Of a DNA stretch of 64,000 nucleotides, positions 1-11,650 are shown one piece after another; within the stretch, counting starts at the first letter, position 1, and each line of letters starts with the position of its first letter. Origin of the DNA: Nageia nagi (Eukaryota; Pinophyta); assembly GCA_050084985.1 (NCBI GenBank), contig JBITNC010000001.1, positions 192,262,001 through 192,326,000 on the forward strand, in the 5' to 3' direction. A program made the position numbers and the translations under genes. Below the pieces are notes generated by a model. It was not told the DNA's origin. It ran no database searches and saw only the letters and a list, made by a program, of their open reading frames with translations.

Positions 1-429
1 CTTTTACAAAGGATCTTAAGCCTGTTCTGGATCTCCTCTGCCATATTTGAGTACCATTTTTGCTTAAATATGGATTCCACCATTGATTTGAGCAATCTTG
101 GAAAGCTTTCGAGGATTTTCTGAAAATTTGGATTTTGGTCTAAAATGTGAGAAATGATGGGGGGGGGGGGCAAATTTATAAAAAAATAAAAAGTGCCCGA
201 AAGGATCTTATAATAAGTTGCAGGAAACTTGTAAAACAGTCACGTTTCCATTTCAGAAAACTCCCGAAACTCAGAAACTTGTAAAGCCTCATCTTTACAG
301 ACTTATTTTGGATTTTGCATCATGTAATAATCTATGGGAGTTAATATAGACATTTTATTCCTTCTAAAATGTTATTTATGTGTATCATTCTTTTTTATTT
401 GCAAGTTAATGTGGTATTTAAAAAAAAAC

Positions 430-430
<1 letters not shown>
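1..430. other. Non-coding AT-rich sequence
   Basis: No gene, RNA gene or mobile-element end is recognisable. The only local structure is a run of guanines at about 161-171. Short open frames here lead into the TA microsatellite and are not credible genes. Confidence 0.5.

Positions 431-432
<2 letters not shown>

Positions 433-491
<59 letters not shown>
433..491. repeat. TA dinucleotide microsatellite
   Basis: About 29 uninterrupted TA units. The Ile-Tyr repeat frames that overlap it in three reading frames are translation artefacts of this tract. Long pure TA tracts can extrude cruciforms and change length easily, so the copy number may vary between individuals or be affected by assembly. 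Confidence 0.97.
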
Positions 492-493
<2 letters not shown>

Positions 494-859
494 CACATTT
501 CCCCCAACGTACCCTTTTCAGAGGGGTCACATTTCTAGATGTTCCAATTTCAGAAACTTGAAACATTTCCACGTTTCATGCAACTTAGATCTTATATGGC
601 CATAGATGGATTGGGCATAGATCTTGGAGGTGTTCGAGCTTGATTTGGAGATTTTTGGGGCTTAGGAGCAAGATTTGGGATTTTTGAGCCTTTTTGCTTG
701 TATTTTGGAGTTTTTGGGCAATGAGCTCAATGGCAAGTGTGGATGATGGCTTTTTTGGCAATTCCTCCAAGGTTAACGATGCTTAGTATAGTATTCCTCA
801 AAATACCCATTTTTTTATTTTGAGTTTGAGCTTTTTGCCGAACAAATTGCGTTCACACT

Positions 860-1800
860 GGCCAGGTGGACGTGGTTCAAGCTTTTTCAAAACCCCTCTC
901 CTCAAAAATGTTCAAATGTTCATATCTTGCTCAAATTTCACTTTTTTTCAAAAATTCCAAGGGGGATGGATGCTCCTCATAATTCTACACATGATCCTCA
1001 AAATTTTCATTTTTGCCAAAAATTTTAATTTTGCCACTTGTCAACCTCTCATTGGTATAAGACAATTTTTTTTTCTCTTTTCAAAATAAATCCTCTCCAA
1101 AAGTGCCGCCTAGCGACAAAATAATCATTTTTTCTTTTTTTTCAAAAATTTCAAGGGGAATATATGCTCCTCATTATTCTACACATCCTCCCCAAATTTC
1201 ATTTTTTTGGAAAAAAATTTGGAATTTTTGAGCTTACGTGGCAATTATGAGGTGACATTTGAAAACTTTTCATGGAATGCCTCCCAAAACCCACACCTAG
1301 CCTTTTGAAGCCCAAAATTTCATTTTTTGCCAAAATTTAGAACTAGAAATGTGTGCCAAATGGGATTTTCCTTTCAATCAAGTGATAAAATTTCACTTTT
1401 AGCTCAAAAATGCACTCCTTCAGCCTAGGTGGCAGTTTTGGGGGTGATTTCATAGTTTTTTCTCTTCACAAATCACCCTAGAAACCCATGCCTAGCATTT
1501 TGACGCCTTAGACTTGATTTTTTCAAAAATTTAGAACACCAAAGTTGTTCCTAATGCCACTTTCCATGCATCCATGTGATCAAATTTTTGTTTTGGCTCA
1601 AAATTGCATCCTTTTTTCTTGGGCAGCTGTTTTAGGGTGGATTTCTAAGTTTTTCCCTTTCATAAATCCTCCTCAAAAGTGCTGCATAACTTTTTGAGGC
1701 CTTAAACTTGATATTTTTGCAAACATTTGAATATATAAGTTGCTCCAAATGCCATTTTCCATCCACCCATGCTTTAAAAAAATTTCAAAATTTTTTATCA
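860..1800. repeat. Imperfect tandem repeat, unit about 190 bp
   Basis: The same succession of short phrases recurs: a CCTCxxAAAxxxxxxxCCTAG-like phrase, then ATTTTTTCAAAATTT, then ATGCCATTTTCCATC-like text. Recognisable unit starts are near 895, 1,091, 1,284, 1,489 and 1,670, giving a period of roughly 180-205 bp. The copies are strongly diverged and rich in poly-T. No protein is apparent. This may be a decayed satellite or the internal repeats of an old LTR. Confidence 0.6.
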
Positions 1801-2881
1801 AGATCTGTGGATTTTCATCTTTTCGATCCATTTTGCATGGTAATTTTGTGGTTTGTAAGAAATAACCTTCAAAGCCCCTCCTTTGAATAATTTTTGCATC
1901 TTTGGGCAGATTTCAAAAATTCGAAGCTTAAAACAGTTTGAATTCTCACCCTTCATAATCTCTGGCAAACTTTGAAAAACGACCCCATCTCCATTGGCCT
2001 CATTCAAGACCCAAAAATCCTATGTACTGGTGAACTCTCTGGATCCTGGCTCCTTAGCTGCAAAACTAGTGACTAGATGTTCTACTACTCTTCAGGGTCT
2101 TCGTCGAATGATCCCCATGAAATGCTCTCTAATATTATGTTTGCATTCTTCAAAATCAACTATCCATCGCCAAAAGCAAATCTCAAGGCAATGCAACTCA
2201 TTGCCTTTGCAAAATTAGGGCCCCCAAAATCTTGTATTTTGGGGTGATTTTGTACTTTGGGGTGTGTTGTGCAGGCACAACACATAGGACATAATAATAA
2301 AAAAAAAAAGGGTCATTGCATAGTTTGATTACAGCTTGTTCAAGTCTATCAATGTCTGATCTTCATCAACAGCAAATCCCTTAACCAGTCACTTAAGTCT
2401 TTTTGTGAAATGTTTTTTTTGGCCATTGGCAAATTGACTGTGATTAGCCTAAGTTTGTAAAATATATAATGTCTTAATTCATGTTGGTAGACTTCAACTT
2501 TTAAATGTCATTAAGGTTCTTAATTACAAAAATAAATGGAAATGTGACATCAATTCTTCCTTTCTTGGAGCCAAAACCTAAACATCTCCAGCAACTCTTA
2601 TCTCAAGTCTATCCTACTTTTCATTGCAAATATAAATAATGGTTACTTATAGATTGAAGGCATATCATATGATGTAAGAACACATGGAAAAGACTCTTCA
2701 TCCTTGATGAATCTGACTTTTTCTAGCTTAATTATGCTTTTGTTTTTTGGTTGGCATGCTACTCCACTTGGTACGAAAATAATAGAACGAGTCTTTTTGT
2801 AAATGTATAGATAAGCTAGCTAACTAAGAGATTTGTTTCAAGATTAAAGACAAGCACTTGTGAAAGACAATTATTCTGATT

Positions 2882-3010
2882 CTGTTAATGCAGATATGCA
2901 ACAGGCTAAACAGGAGGAAGAAGAAAGTCATATAGATGACCAAAGGAAGATTATTAATATGATTCTATTGATGAAGATATTGAGAGGGCTTTAATAAAAC
3001 TTGTGGAGTA
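2882..3010 (+). pseudogene. Short acidic coding-like fragment, possibly one old exon
   Basis: After an AG acceptor-like site at about 2,892 the plus strand reads MQQAKQEEEESHIDDQRKII. After a one-base shift it continues DSIDEDIERALIKLVE and a stop. The acidic, helical composition and the continuation across a shift suggest a relic exon. I do not recognise the family. The stretch between 1,800 and 2,880 shows nothing else that I can name. Confidence 0.2.
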
Positions 3011-3498
3011 GTTTTGTTAACCAATCAACATTGTTTCAGCTAAACAGGCTTTAATGAGACCACCTCTATGGAGAGGCAGAATCTGGTGCAAAAAGGCTAT
3101 GCTCAGGAGAAGCAAAGATCCAAGATAAATTTGAAGTACATAAAACAGAGATAAAAGACAAACTAAGAAGGACTAAGCAAAAAGGACCAACTACGAAAAC
3201 CACTTTGTAAACAATGTTTATAAAAGGCCAATCAGATCCATTATGAAGCATTAACTAGAGCCATGAGGCCCATGAAACTGGCCATATATAAAGGCTAAAG
3301 TGCTCATTTGCAGTCCAAGGACTGGATTAATCAGTGAAATGATCTATGCAAAGTAAATGGCATAGAATATATGGATAAACGGGGTCCTTAGTGACAATAT
3401 GAAAAGAGAATTACTTGTGTGAATTGATGGCCCTTACTCTCAATACCTTTCTCAAAGTAAAAAATTGAAATATATAAAGCATACTCTTACAGTCTTAC

Positions 3499-5459
3499 CT
3501 CTGTAGTTACCATTCCGTGCCTCACATTGGCCATCATGTGCAGCAAAATGACTGTTAACAAAGCAAATACCAGTATCCCAGAACTGTCAAAAAATCAAAT
3601 TCTTATCAATTGTTGGCCTCAAGATAATTTATATATCAACATATTGCAGAGTTCAGACATTCGCAAATTCATGCCTAAACATATTTTATATGCAAATTAA
3701 TATAGACCTTGAACGCAATGCAAACTCCTCCTTTGTTTGCCATAACATGTCCGACACCAGTAGCTTCACTTCCCCTGTCAACTTGGGATATTGCTTTCTG
3801 ATAGCAACATTTATCAGAACTTAGTTCAACTGTCTCATTAAAACTGCAGCCAACAATGTTCAAATATCACAACAAAATATAACAAACAGTCAAGTCCAGA
3901 CAGTGGCAGCAGTACCTCTGCATCATCCCGCACAAATACTACTAGCCGCATTTGACCTCTTGAAGTGGCATTGACTAGTTTATATCGACTACCAACATGA
4001 TTCCTGTAGAAATTGTTGCTTTAGTTTCAAAAGCAGTATAGTTCATTCTTCTAAGTCTTGAGAAATTTATATGAAGCTATCTGTCTTTTATTTCAACTTA
4101 ACTAAAATAAAAAGCAAAAGAATGACAAATTCTGAAGCTACATACTTGCACGTTTCATTCCAATCCTTGCCACATTCTGTAAATGGCGGATTTGGTTGAT
4201 AATCACACTCCTGCTTAAATTGGTAAACAATGATTTATATGTAAAAAAAATGAATAGCCTCTTAACTGCTCATATTAATCAGAAGAACAAGAATGAAAGA
4301 AAATCTTGCAATATCATTTATTATTGTACAATGTATTTCATTATGATTGCATATTCAAGTAAATTAAAACTTTAGCTACCAAATTTAAAAAATACGGGTT
4401 CACAAAGAATTTTTCAAAAGGAACAACGTTTAAGATGAAAAAGCCTACAAGTTGTAAACGCACAAAAAATATAATGCACGAAAAGATAATTCAGTTGGCT
4501 CTCAAGGTGTGAAATTTGTTGGAATACTATAAAAAAAAATATACTTTTTGTGTTGGCTGTTAAGATTACCTAAACTCATTTTTAACAATCACTTGGACAT
4601 CTAAAATATTCCTCAAACAAGGGAACATTCATGCCAATGCATTGAATCTGTAGAAACCAGATGACTTTGCCATTATTGTATCTCTAGGGAATCTATCATA
4701 AACAGAAGAATTTACTGTCTTATGGAAAACTTTACAGAGTGAAGCATGCCTAAAATCAAACAAAATTACTTGTAGTAGATCTACGGGCAGCTCAGGGCAC
4801 TTGCCTGTGTTCCAATAGCTACTATTTCATAGCAAGCATCCGTTGGAAGCCATGCAGATAAGTCCATGGGCTGCACAAAGTTTTCCACTTTAAACAAAAA
4901 CTTCAAAGCATGATTTCATTCATAATAAATAAGAAACAGTCTATTCATTTTTTTAGGATTTGAGAAAATAAAATACAAAACCAATCTAAAGATGGTCATT
5001 GGAAAATTAAGGAAGTCAAAAAATATTCTTGGTTCACAACAATATTCCAATTTAAATACTTTTCCATGTATCAGCAACTTCTACTTTCCATGCAATTAAA
5101 CAAAATGTAAGTCATCTAGAACTGGCATAGAGATGTGTTTTGAAAAAGTTTAGTATCAGAGGTTCCTCTATCAATGGGAGTTTAGAAATTTCAACTAGAC
5201 TTTCACAGATTTTGCACTCTGACAGTGCTAAAGCAATTTAGAAGTATTCAGTATTCTAAGTGGTCAGTTTTTATTTCAAACCGCACCACATGTACTAACT
5301 ACATTCTGAAAAACTGTTCTTAAAAGAAAAAAGAAAAAACACTTGAAAGAAACCTTTTCCTTAACCTACCGGACAGGAATTCCCCACATTCCAGGTTCCA
5401 ACAAACGCTCTTATCCTTTGTTCTTCCTCTGCTCTTCCTACTAAAATATGCATCAGAAT
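3499..5459 (-). CDS. Exons for the N-terminal half of the 5-phosphatase (IPPc) domain
   Basis: Six exons join in phase. The first (5,459-5,370) has RIRAFVGTWNVGN, the asparagine-containing opening motif of the Mg-dependent phosphatase/DNase I fold. The second (4,870-4,805) ends YEIVAIGTQ and the third starts ECDYQPNP; together they match the usual IGLQE..Y/K motif around the metal-binding glutamate. The fifth (3,833-3,708) contains EATGVGHVMANKGG, matching the family's GxxGNKG motif. The sixth (3,583-3,499) has CFVNSHFAAH, matching CFVNSHLAAH with its catalytic histidine. Reading stops at a splice donor at 3,498. Confidence 0.85.
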
Positions 5460-7943
5460 CTGAAATCACCACAATTTCTTTCATATGTTGGATGGGTGAA
5501 AAGATGTTCAGAATTACACAAACTAAGAAAAACAAGAATTGCAGGATATGAAAACCTTTTTCCAATATGTAGATCGGAGATTATAATCCAATATTTACAA
5601 GTTTCCAGTTAATGACATCAGTAGTATACACTACAGAATACATTTGTGGAAACCTTACAAGAAAAGGCTTTTCAATAAATTTTACCTTCCCAGCTGGCAT
5701 CTTTTTTCCATCTTTAGAATAAAGGTCATGCCATTTGTCCTCCATTTGACCAGTAACTGAAGACAACATGATCAGGGCCCCTTAGAAAATACTGCTAGGT
5801 AAAAGGTCTAAGGGCATAGAATTATACTGTAATCAGAAGAATATAATTGAGAAGACTGTTCCTAGAGATTTCTGCTAAATGTACTCTAAGCTAATGGGTA
5901 AGTCTACTCGTTCGTATTGAACATATTGATATGAAAACAATTAAGCATGTGTATTCAGTTCCACTTATTTTTTAAGTAAGATAAACATAAAGGCATATCA
6001 TATCAGATTATGTATCATTTAGGATCTTGACAAATTTCATTTTCATTTCGTTGACCATATTAATTCAAAAGTATACATGATATTGCCAAAAATTCACTAG
6101 CTCAAATTAATTCAGAATTTTCTTTTTAATTATTAAATTAATTAAGAGTACGTACTTTGGTGGGCTAGGATGCCACAGCATTCACATTAAACAGTAATAT
6201 TCAAATGTACACTCAGCATATTCAATAATAAGTTGTTGCTTTCAATTAGCTAAAGAATAGGGAAATCAAATTATAGCATAAATGGTAAATGTTTGTAAAT
6301 TCTGCATCACTTGTAGTGTTCACGGTAAATGTTTGTAAATTCTGCATCACTTGTAGTGCACATGGTAAATGTTGTGAATTCTACATCCAGGTGGTGGCTG
6401 TTAGCTGTTAATCAGATTATGACTTTACATGCTTAGCACACCAAAACAATAATTACCATTGCATTGCTCCAGAATATTTTGCACAGGCATACTTTTGCAG
6501 GCCCGATGAAATCATCCATTCCAAATATGCCTTTGCCATATACTTGAGTGGAGAGTACAGCATTCTGAAACCAATTAATAACTTAAAATATAAAACCTTC
6601 AAAAATAGAATTGCGCACAAACATTCTAAGCCCGAAAGGAATTCTTGAGGAGGCAGAATTGATCTTTACACACCTTTGGCTCTCTCACTTCAAAGAAAAA
6701 GCTTTGGTTGACTTTCCACAGTCCTCCTTCCTCTGCGCTGCTTTTAAACTGCAAATCGTTTAAGGCATTGTACAACTTTTCACAATTAATCCACACCAAT
6801 GGTGCATAAATTTATTCAAGAGCAAAGATTGCTCTCTTTCCCCAAAAACTAAACCAAGAGTAAAGATTTTTGATAGCAAATCGGCAGTATTTATTTAGTT
6901 TGTTCTTTCACCATAATCTAATTGTATAAACTTTGAGAACCCTGGATTTGTTGTTGTTAAGTGAGTAGAATAAGGACAACAGCGTTCTATTACTGACTAT
7001 TCACAACTTCTTTCCAAAATTAAAGGCATTGCATTTCTTTTTGCTTGAACTGCATATTAGAATGTTAGTCTTGTGAGGATGTTACTAACTATTTCATTGT
7101 CTTACGATTAAGTGCAGACTTAAATAAATAGCAAAACAGTAACCAACTATCATTATTCAGTGAATACCAGCACCAAGTGCATCTTAAAACGAATAATATG
7201 TAAAAAGTAGGAGAAACAAAAGAATGCAAGGAGGGGTTAGTTACAATACCTCTGTGGACCTTCTTAAAACGCCTTCCACTTTTAAGCTTACGAAAGGGCA
7301 TTTAACATGGGGTTTGAGGTCTTGCACTTCAATTATTTTAACTGTAAGGCGGTATGCTCTCTTTGTGCAAGTCACCTGCATGTTCATGTTAAGTAAATTA
7401 ACATGTGGATAAGAAAAAGAATTTCTACTCCAATTCTAAGAGCTTCAATGTCAGCACCTTACTCGAAGCTTAAAGCATATATAAAGTTGTCAATTTTGGT
7501 GAAAAACAAGATCACGAGCACATAGTACCCACTCGCTTGAATCATATATGAAGTTTTCGATTTTGAAAAATAAGATCATGAGTATACATTACCGAATCGC
7601 AATTTAGCTCAAAAGTCAACTACATTCATCAAAGTTTAGTCCAAAACATGTGAGTAAGACATGCAGTTAGAAGATGAAGAGGAATTGCAAATACCAAAGC
7701 TCCATTAGAACCCTTGGCGATAATGTTAAGGTCGTTTGTTGGACCCCTGCTCTCCGTCCCGGCACTCGACCTTTCCAATTTCACATCTTTCTGTTTTCTA
7801 TGTTTCCCACATATCATCATCGTCTTTGAATTTATCAAGCTACCAGAGTAAATCTCCTCTACTAGCTTCTCTTCGCTTCTTCTCGCGGCTTGAGATTGTC
7901 TAATGAAATAGCAAATTCCGACAATAGCTACTTGTGTGGACAA
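3499..7943 (-). CDS. C2-domain inositol-polyphosphate 5-phosphatase-like gene, 5' part of a multi-exon gene
   Basis: Eleven exons run leftwards: 7,943-7,695; 7,375-7,250; 6,748-6,674; 6,564-6,493; 5,756-5,659 (or to 5,686); 5,459-5,370; 4,870-4,805; 4,210-4,146; 4,003-3,916; 3,833-3,708; 3,583-3,499. Except at one join they are in phase with AG acceptors and GT (once GC) donors. The protein begins with a hydrophobic segment (VAIVGICYFI), then a C2 domain (YRLTVKIIEVQDLKP, VNQSFFFEVREPK), then a 5-phosphatase (IPPc) domain: FVGTWNVGN, ECDYQPNPPF, EATGVGHVMANKGG and CFVNSHFAAH. IPPc enzymes remove the 5-phosphate of inositol phosphates or phosphoinositides, and C2 domains bind membrane lipid, so action at a membrane is inferred. 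The later catalytic motifs (the GDxNYR region onward) are absent. They may lie left of the window behind a long intron, or be lost. The true start codon is not visible, because the first exon opens in frame only from a TTG. Confidence 0.82.
4796..4805 (-). other. GC-type 5' splice site
   Basis: On the minus strand the exon encoding AIGTQ ends in CAG and is followed by GCAAGT, a textbook GC-AG donor with strong pairing to U1 RNA. The next exon begins after TTTAAGCAG at 4,211 and gives a perfect in-frame Gln-Glu join. No GT donor nearby keeps the conserved motif in frame. Confidence 0.7.
6284..6390. repeat. Tandem repeat of about 40 bp inside an intron
   Basis: GGTAAATGTTTGTAAATTCT followed by GCATCACTTGTAGTG occurs twice almost perfectly, and a third time with changes. 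It lies in the intron between the last C2 exon and the next recognised exon of the 5-phosphatase-like gene. Confidence 0.85.
6493..7375 (-). CDS. Exons for the C2 domain core
   Basis: Three consecutive phase-0 exons (126, 75 and 72 nt) encode the beta-strand-rich core of a C2 domain. The first strand pattern is RLTVKIIEVQDLKP and a later strand is QSFFFEVREPK. The last exon has MDDFIGPAK, the usual aspartate-containing turn near the end of C2 domains. All exons have good acceptors (for example TGCAG and TTTCAG). Only some of the Ca-binding aspartates typical of synaptotagmin-like C2 domains are obvious, so Ca-dependence is uncertain. Confidence 0.75.
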
Positions 7944-8579
7944 TTTTCAAGCGAATCCACACATGTTAAATCAGTACATACAGAAATGTGAAAATATTTC
8001 TGTCAATGCTATGCACGTGAAAGCCAAGTCTTCATTTCAGTTTTCTTATTCAAAGCGGAAGATGTATCCCATACTTACATCTGTACAGTTCTCACTTCAA
8101 AATTCGCTAGACCGATCATCTTTAGGGAAAAGCCGTGGAGTGACGGTGACAATTAATGAACATAACTGCATTGACTATTTAAATGCCTATTTTATGTGGT
8201 GCTGGAAGTTCTCAATATGTGAAACGTCAAGTTCAATACCCAGATGAAGTGTGTTATTAAATTTGACGTCTCCAATGCAACAATAAAGATAAAGGTTCTA
8301 ATTACTATTTTGTTCTTCTGTATGGTACGTGAGATGCGGTGCTGCCATACAAACATTAAGGCGGTGAAAGTTTTCACCAAGGGGAAATCACTATAAAACG
8401 AACTATCCACAGAATAGAGATTGATGAAGTGCATCTCATCATAATTGAAATCCGATTTCAGAACTCAACGTACTAGTAAGAATTTTGCCGAGTGTAGCTT
8501 CTTTGAAAAACACTAGAATGTACTGTCCAGTGAATGAACAAATTTTTCAATGTTTACAACGTATTTGGATAAAAAGGGT

Positions 8580-8900
8580 TACGCTTTAGGCTTTATTCAG
8601 TCCTCGTTGCGAAGCGTTTATGGGAGTGATATCTTGTGTGAAGAAAAATATTATTAATGTCGGCGATCGAATCCCGAACCAGGAGTGGTACGAAGACGAC
8701 AAAGAAGCACAAATTGACAGATTACCCTACGAATACGTCAAGACCGCGATTTCGGAAGCATCATGATGTTCCCACATTTATTTAAAGGAGTATCTTTGGT
8801 GTGCGAGTGGAGGACAGCTCTGCCAAGTTTCACGCGGATCAATTGCATGTGGGGCAGGGCGAGTGCTGTCGACCTCCTAAATAGGTGATGGAATTGCTTC
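8580..8900. promoter_or_regulatory. CpG-containing stretch, candidate 5' region of the C2/5-phosphatase gene
   Basis: This segment has many CpG dinucleotides (CGGCGATCG, CGAAGACGAC, CACGCGGATC, GTCGACC), whereas the surrounding repeats have very few. Unmethylated CpG-rich DNA in a CpG-depleted plant genome usually marks genes or promoters. It lies about 650-950 bp upstream of the first recognised exon of the minus-strand gene. On the minus strand a TTTAAATAAA box sits near 8,780. No open frame with start and stop is convincing. Confidence 0.3.
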
Positions 8901-9376
8901 TTTCCCTCGGTGAAAGAAATTCTTCAGATTGATACTTATGTTAAATCATCATTTTGTAAATTATAAAAGATAATATTTCATAAAAGTTAAATTTAAATCT
9001 AAATCTAAATTTAAATTTATAATTATATTTTTTAAATGTTATAATATTTTTTTTAATAAATACTTAACAAATCATCAACATTTACTTTTTATATGATTTT
9101 TTTAATATTTATTATTTCAATTAAATACATATTTTATAAGTATTGTATAGTTTTTTTATCAATAGGGTTAATTTTGTATTTATCAAAAAAGTTGGAGTTT
9201 TGTAGGATCTTCAAAAACTTTTACAATCAAGATTGTTCTTCATATTTCAGTATGGGTCTTCATCAAAATATTGTACTTGACTTTTATACCTTTTTTTCTT
9301 TTACCTATAGCTTCAACAAAAACTACAGAGAATGCAACATTCCCTCATCGCCTATAAAACAAAGCAGATTGTAGCA
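8900..9376. other. AT-rich non-coding stretch
   Basis: It includes a short AAATCTAAATTTAAATTT repeat near 8,990. I see no gene or mobile-element end. Confidence 0.4.
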
Positions 9377-11650
9377 TTAACTTATTACAAAATAAATTAT
9401 ATAGACGTTATAGTAGTAGTTGTGGCTTTCCTTCCTAAATTCCTCACTACATATTGGGGCATAATTTAGGGGGTCTTCTCTTCTTTTCCCAAGTCTTTTC
9501 TTAACTGCATATAAGGCATATTGTCCTTTATTTGGAAACATAAAATTTTGTTTCATATACTTCTCTTTGAAGAATTTGATATAAAGATGTTTGTTGAGTA
9601 AGGAGATGAAGTTTATACTATCTACTTGTTGCTTAAAGAACCATCTTGGTTGACCCTTCAATATAGACTTTCATCATCATCATTATCTTCTTCTCAATTA
9701 TTTTTTTATTATCATTCCTCTTCTCTTTTTCTTTCTCCTTTTAATTGTCATGTTATTATTCTTGTTGTACTTTATTTTTGCTTTGTGCGTTACATTTTTC
9801 TAGTCTATAGCCATCTTGGGATTCTTGTTTCTCCAAGTCAATGGTTACTACTGGTGAGGTGTCAACCTTAATCTTCTTCTCCTCCTATTGCTTTTCATAT
9901 CTTGCAATTTTCCTCTTTACCCTTTTTGATATCTCTTATTTTTGGAGGTGGTGTTTACTTCATTCTTCTCCTTTAATGTATGTTATCGATTTTGTTGAGA
10001 TGACTCAACTTTTGTGGGGTGTGTTCCTTATTTCTTCTTCCCCCAAATCACCTCTTTTCTAGCTAGTTCCTCCTCTAACTCTTTAGTTATTCCTTTTCCT
10101 TTTGCTTCACTTTTGTTTTGTTGCTCCTTCTTTTGCCTTTGTTCTTTTGTTTCTTTATCTTTTACTTTTCCTCCTTTCTTCTTTTTTGTTAACACTTGCA
10201 CCAGGGGAATGTATTCCTCCTCCTCTTGAGTATGGATTCTAAGATTGCCTCTTAGTTATTTTGCTAATGTTATGTCATATATTAGCCTTTTTATAATAGA
10301 TAAATATATTATCAAAAAGAGTAGGTTTTACCTAGGAACCAAAAAACCTATTACAAATTTGGCTACTATACTTCTTAGTTATGCATGTTAGCAGTCAAAA
10401 TGTAGTCATACCATAGCCAACACAAAGCTAGATATATACATTGTATTCATTTTAAGATCCACAATTCATTCATTATCAAAAATATTATAGACTTCCAGCA
10501 TAAGTAATTTCAAATAAACATAAACATATGCATAAAAAACTAACGATTACACTTGGATTCAAAATAAATACTACCCAAACTTGAATAATTTTTTATTCTT
10601 CTTCTTTTATTCTTCATTCTTGGTAGATTGACGTTGCTTGTTGGTATTCTTTGCATCTTCCTTCTTTATACTACCTCTCATGTTGGTCTTCTTTCCTTTA
10701 TTATTCATTTTCTTTCCATGCATTATTGGGTTTATAACATCTAACTTCTTTCTTCAAAATTTGCATTCACATTTCCATCTTCAATCCATGTTATTGGTTC
10801 GACATCCATTAACTCTATTTGTTGCTTATCTTTTTTAATAATCCCTTTCTTATTCATAGTAGGGAAATTTTTCTTCTTTCTATTTCTAGAGAATCGAGGT
10901 CTTTTTCTTTTTTATTAGGAGTTTGCATCTTCATTTTTTCATGCATTTTAAGGTTCATCCCCTTCTCCTCTTTACTAGAAATGTCCTTCTCTTTCTCTCA
11001 TATAGTTTCATTTTTCTCCACAACTTTACTAGGAGTTTTTTTCTTTCTCATTCTCTCTTTCTATGAATTCCATTATCTCCCTGTTGAGGGATTTAGACTC
11101 TTTCAATTCTTTCAAAATTTCTTATAGTTCATCTTTAGGTTTATTTTTATTTTATTTTGTTTAATCCTTTAGAGTCTTTTACTCTTCATCTTGGCTTCTT
11201 TTTACCTTTTAATCTTCTCCTTCTTCTAAAGGCTCCTAGTTTGAATATTGTTCCATTAATGTTTCTTCATTTCCTTAAAGAGAGGGTGCATCAATTATCT
11301 CATCTTCTTTTTCCTTATCTTCTAGTTCTTCTCCACTATTTTCCCCTGCATTTTCAATCATAGGTTTTAATTGTTTATAAGTTTCCATAATCTCAACTTC
11401 TACCTGGTCATCATCTAAGTTTGTTTATGAATTTGTTACCTTTTCTTTTTATGAGGAGTGTGAGGGAGATGAAAGATCTTCTTTCAGGTCTATCATTTCT
11501 TCATCACCCTTTATCATTTAGTTTTCTCCTTATTTTGAGAATTTTTAATCTTCGTTGCCTATTTTTCGTTTTCTATTAATTCTCCTACTACTAGGGATTT
11601 CCATGTTCATTAACTTTGATGCCTTTCCTTTAGGTTTATTCTTTCATTTC
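9377..11650 (-). pseudogene. Decayed Lys/Glu-rich coding-like stretch
   Basis: The plus strand is strikingly rich in CTT, CTC and TTC, so the minus strand reads as long charged runs, for example QEEEEYIPLVQVLTKKKK followed by KELEEELARKEVIWGKKK near 10,230-10,030. Many stops and frameshifts break it. A rightmost open frame (9,661-9,377) contains QYALYAVKKRLGKRREDP. Charged, low-complexity segments like this occur in the gag-like proteins of plant retroelements, but no zinc knuckle or pol motif is visible. The family is therefore unassigned. Confidence 0.3.

Noticed and set aside
334-605. Open frames rich in Ile-Tyr repeats on both strands
   Set aside because: They are translations of the TA microsatellite; there is no gene context.
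7629-7943. Reading the whole 104-residue minus-strand frame as one intact small protein
   Set aside because: It has no ATG start (it opens with TTG) and contains a good splice donor after KGSNGAL; it is the first exon of the C2/5-phosphatase gene plus intron sequence.
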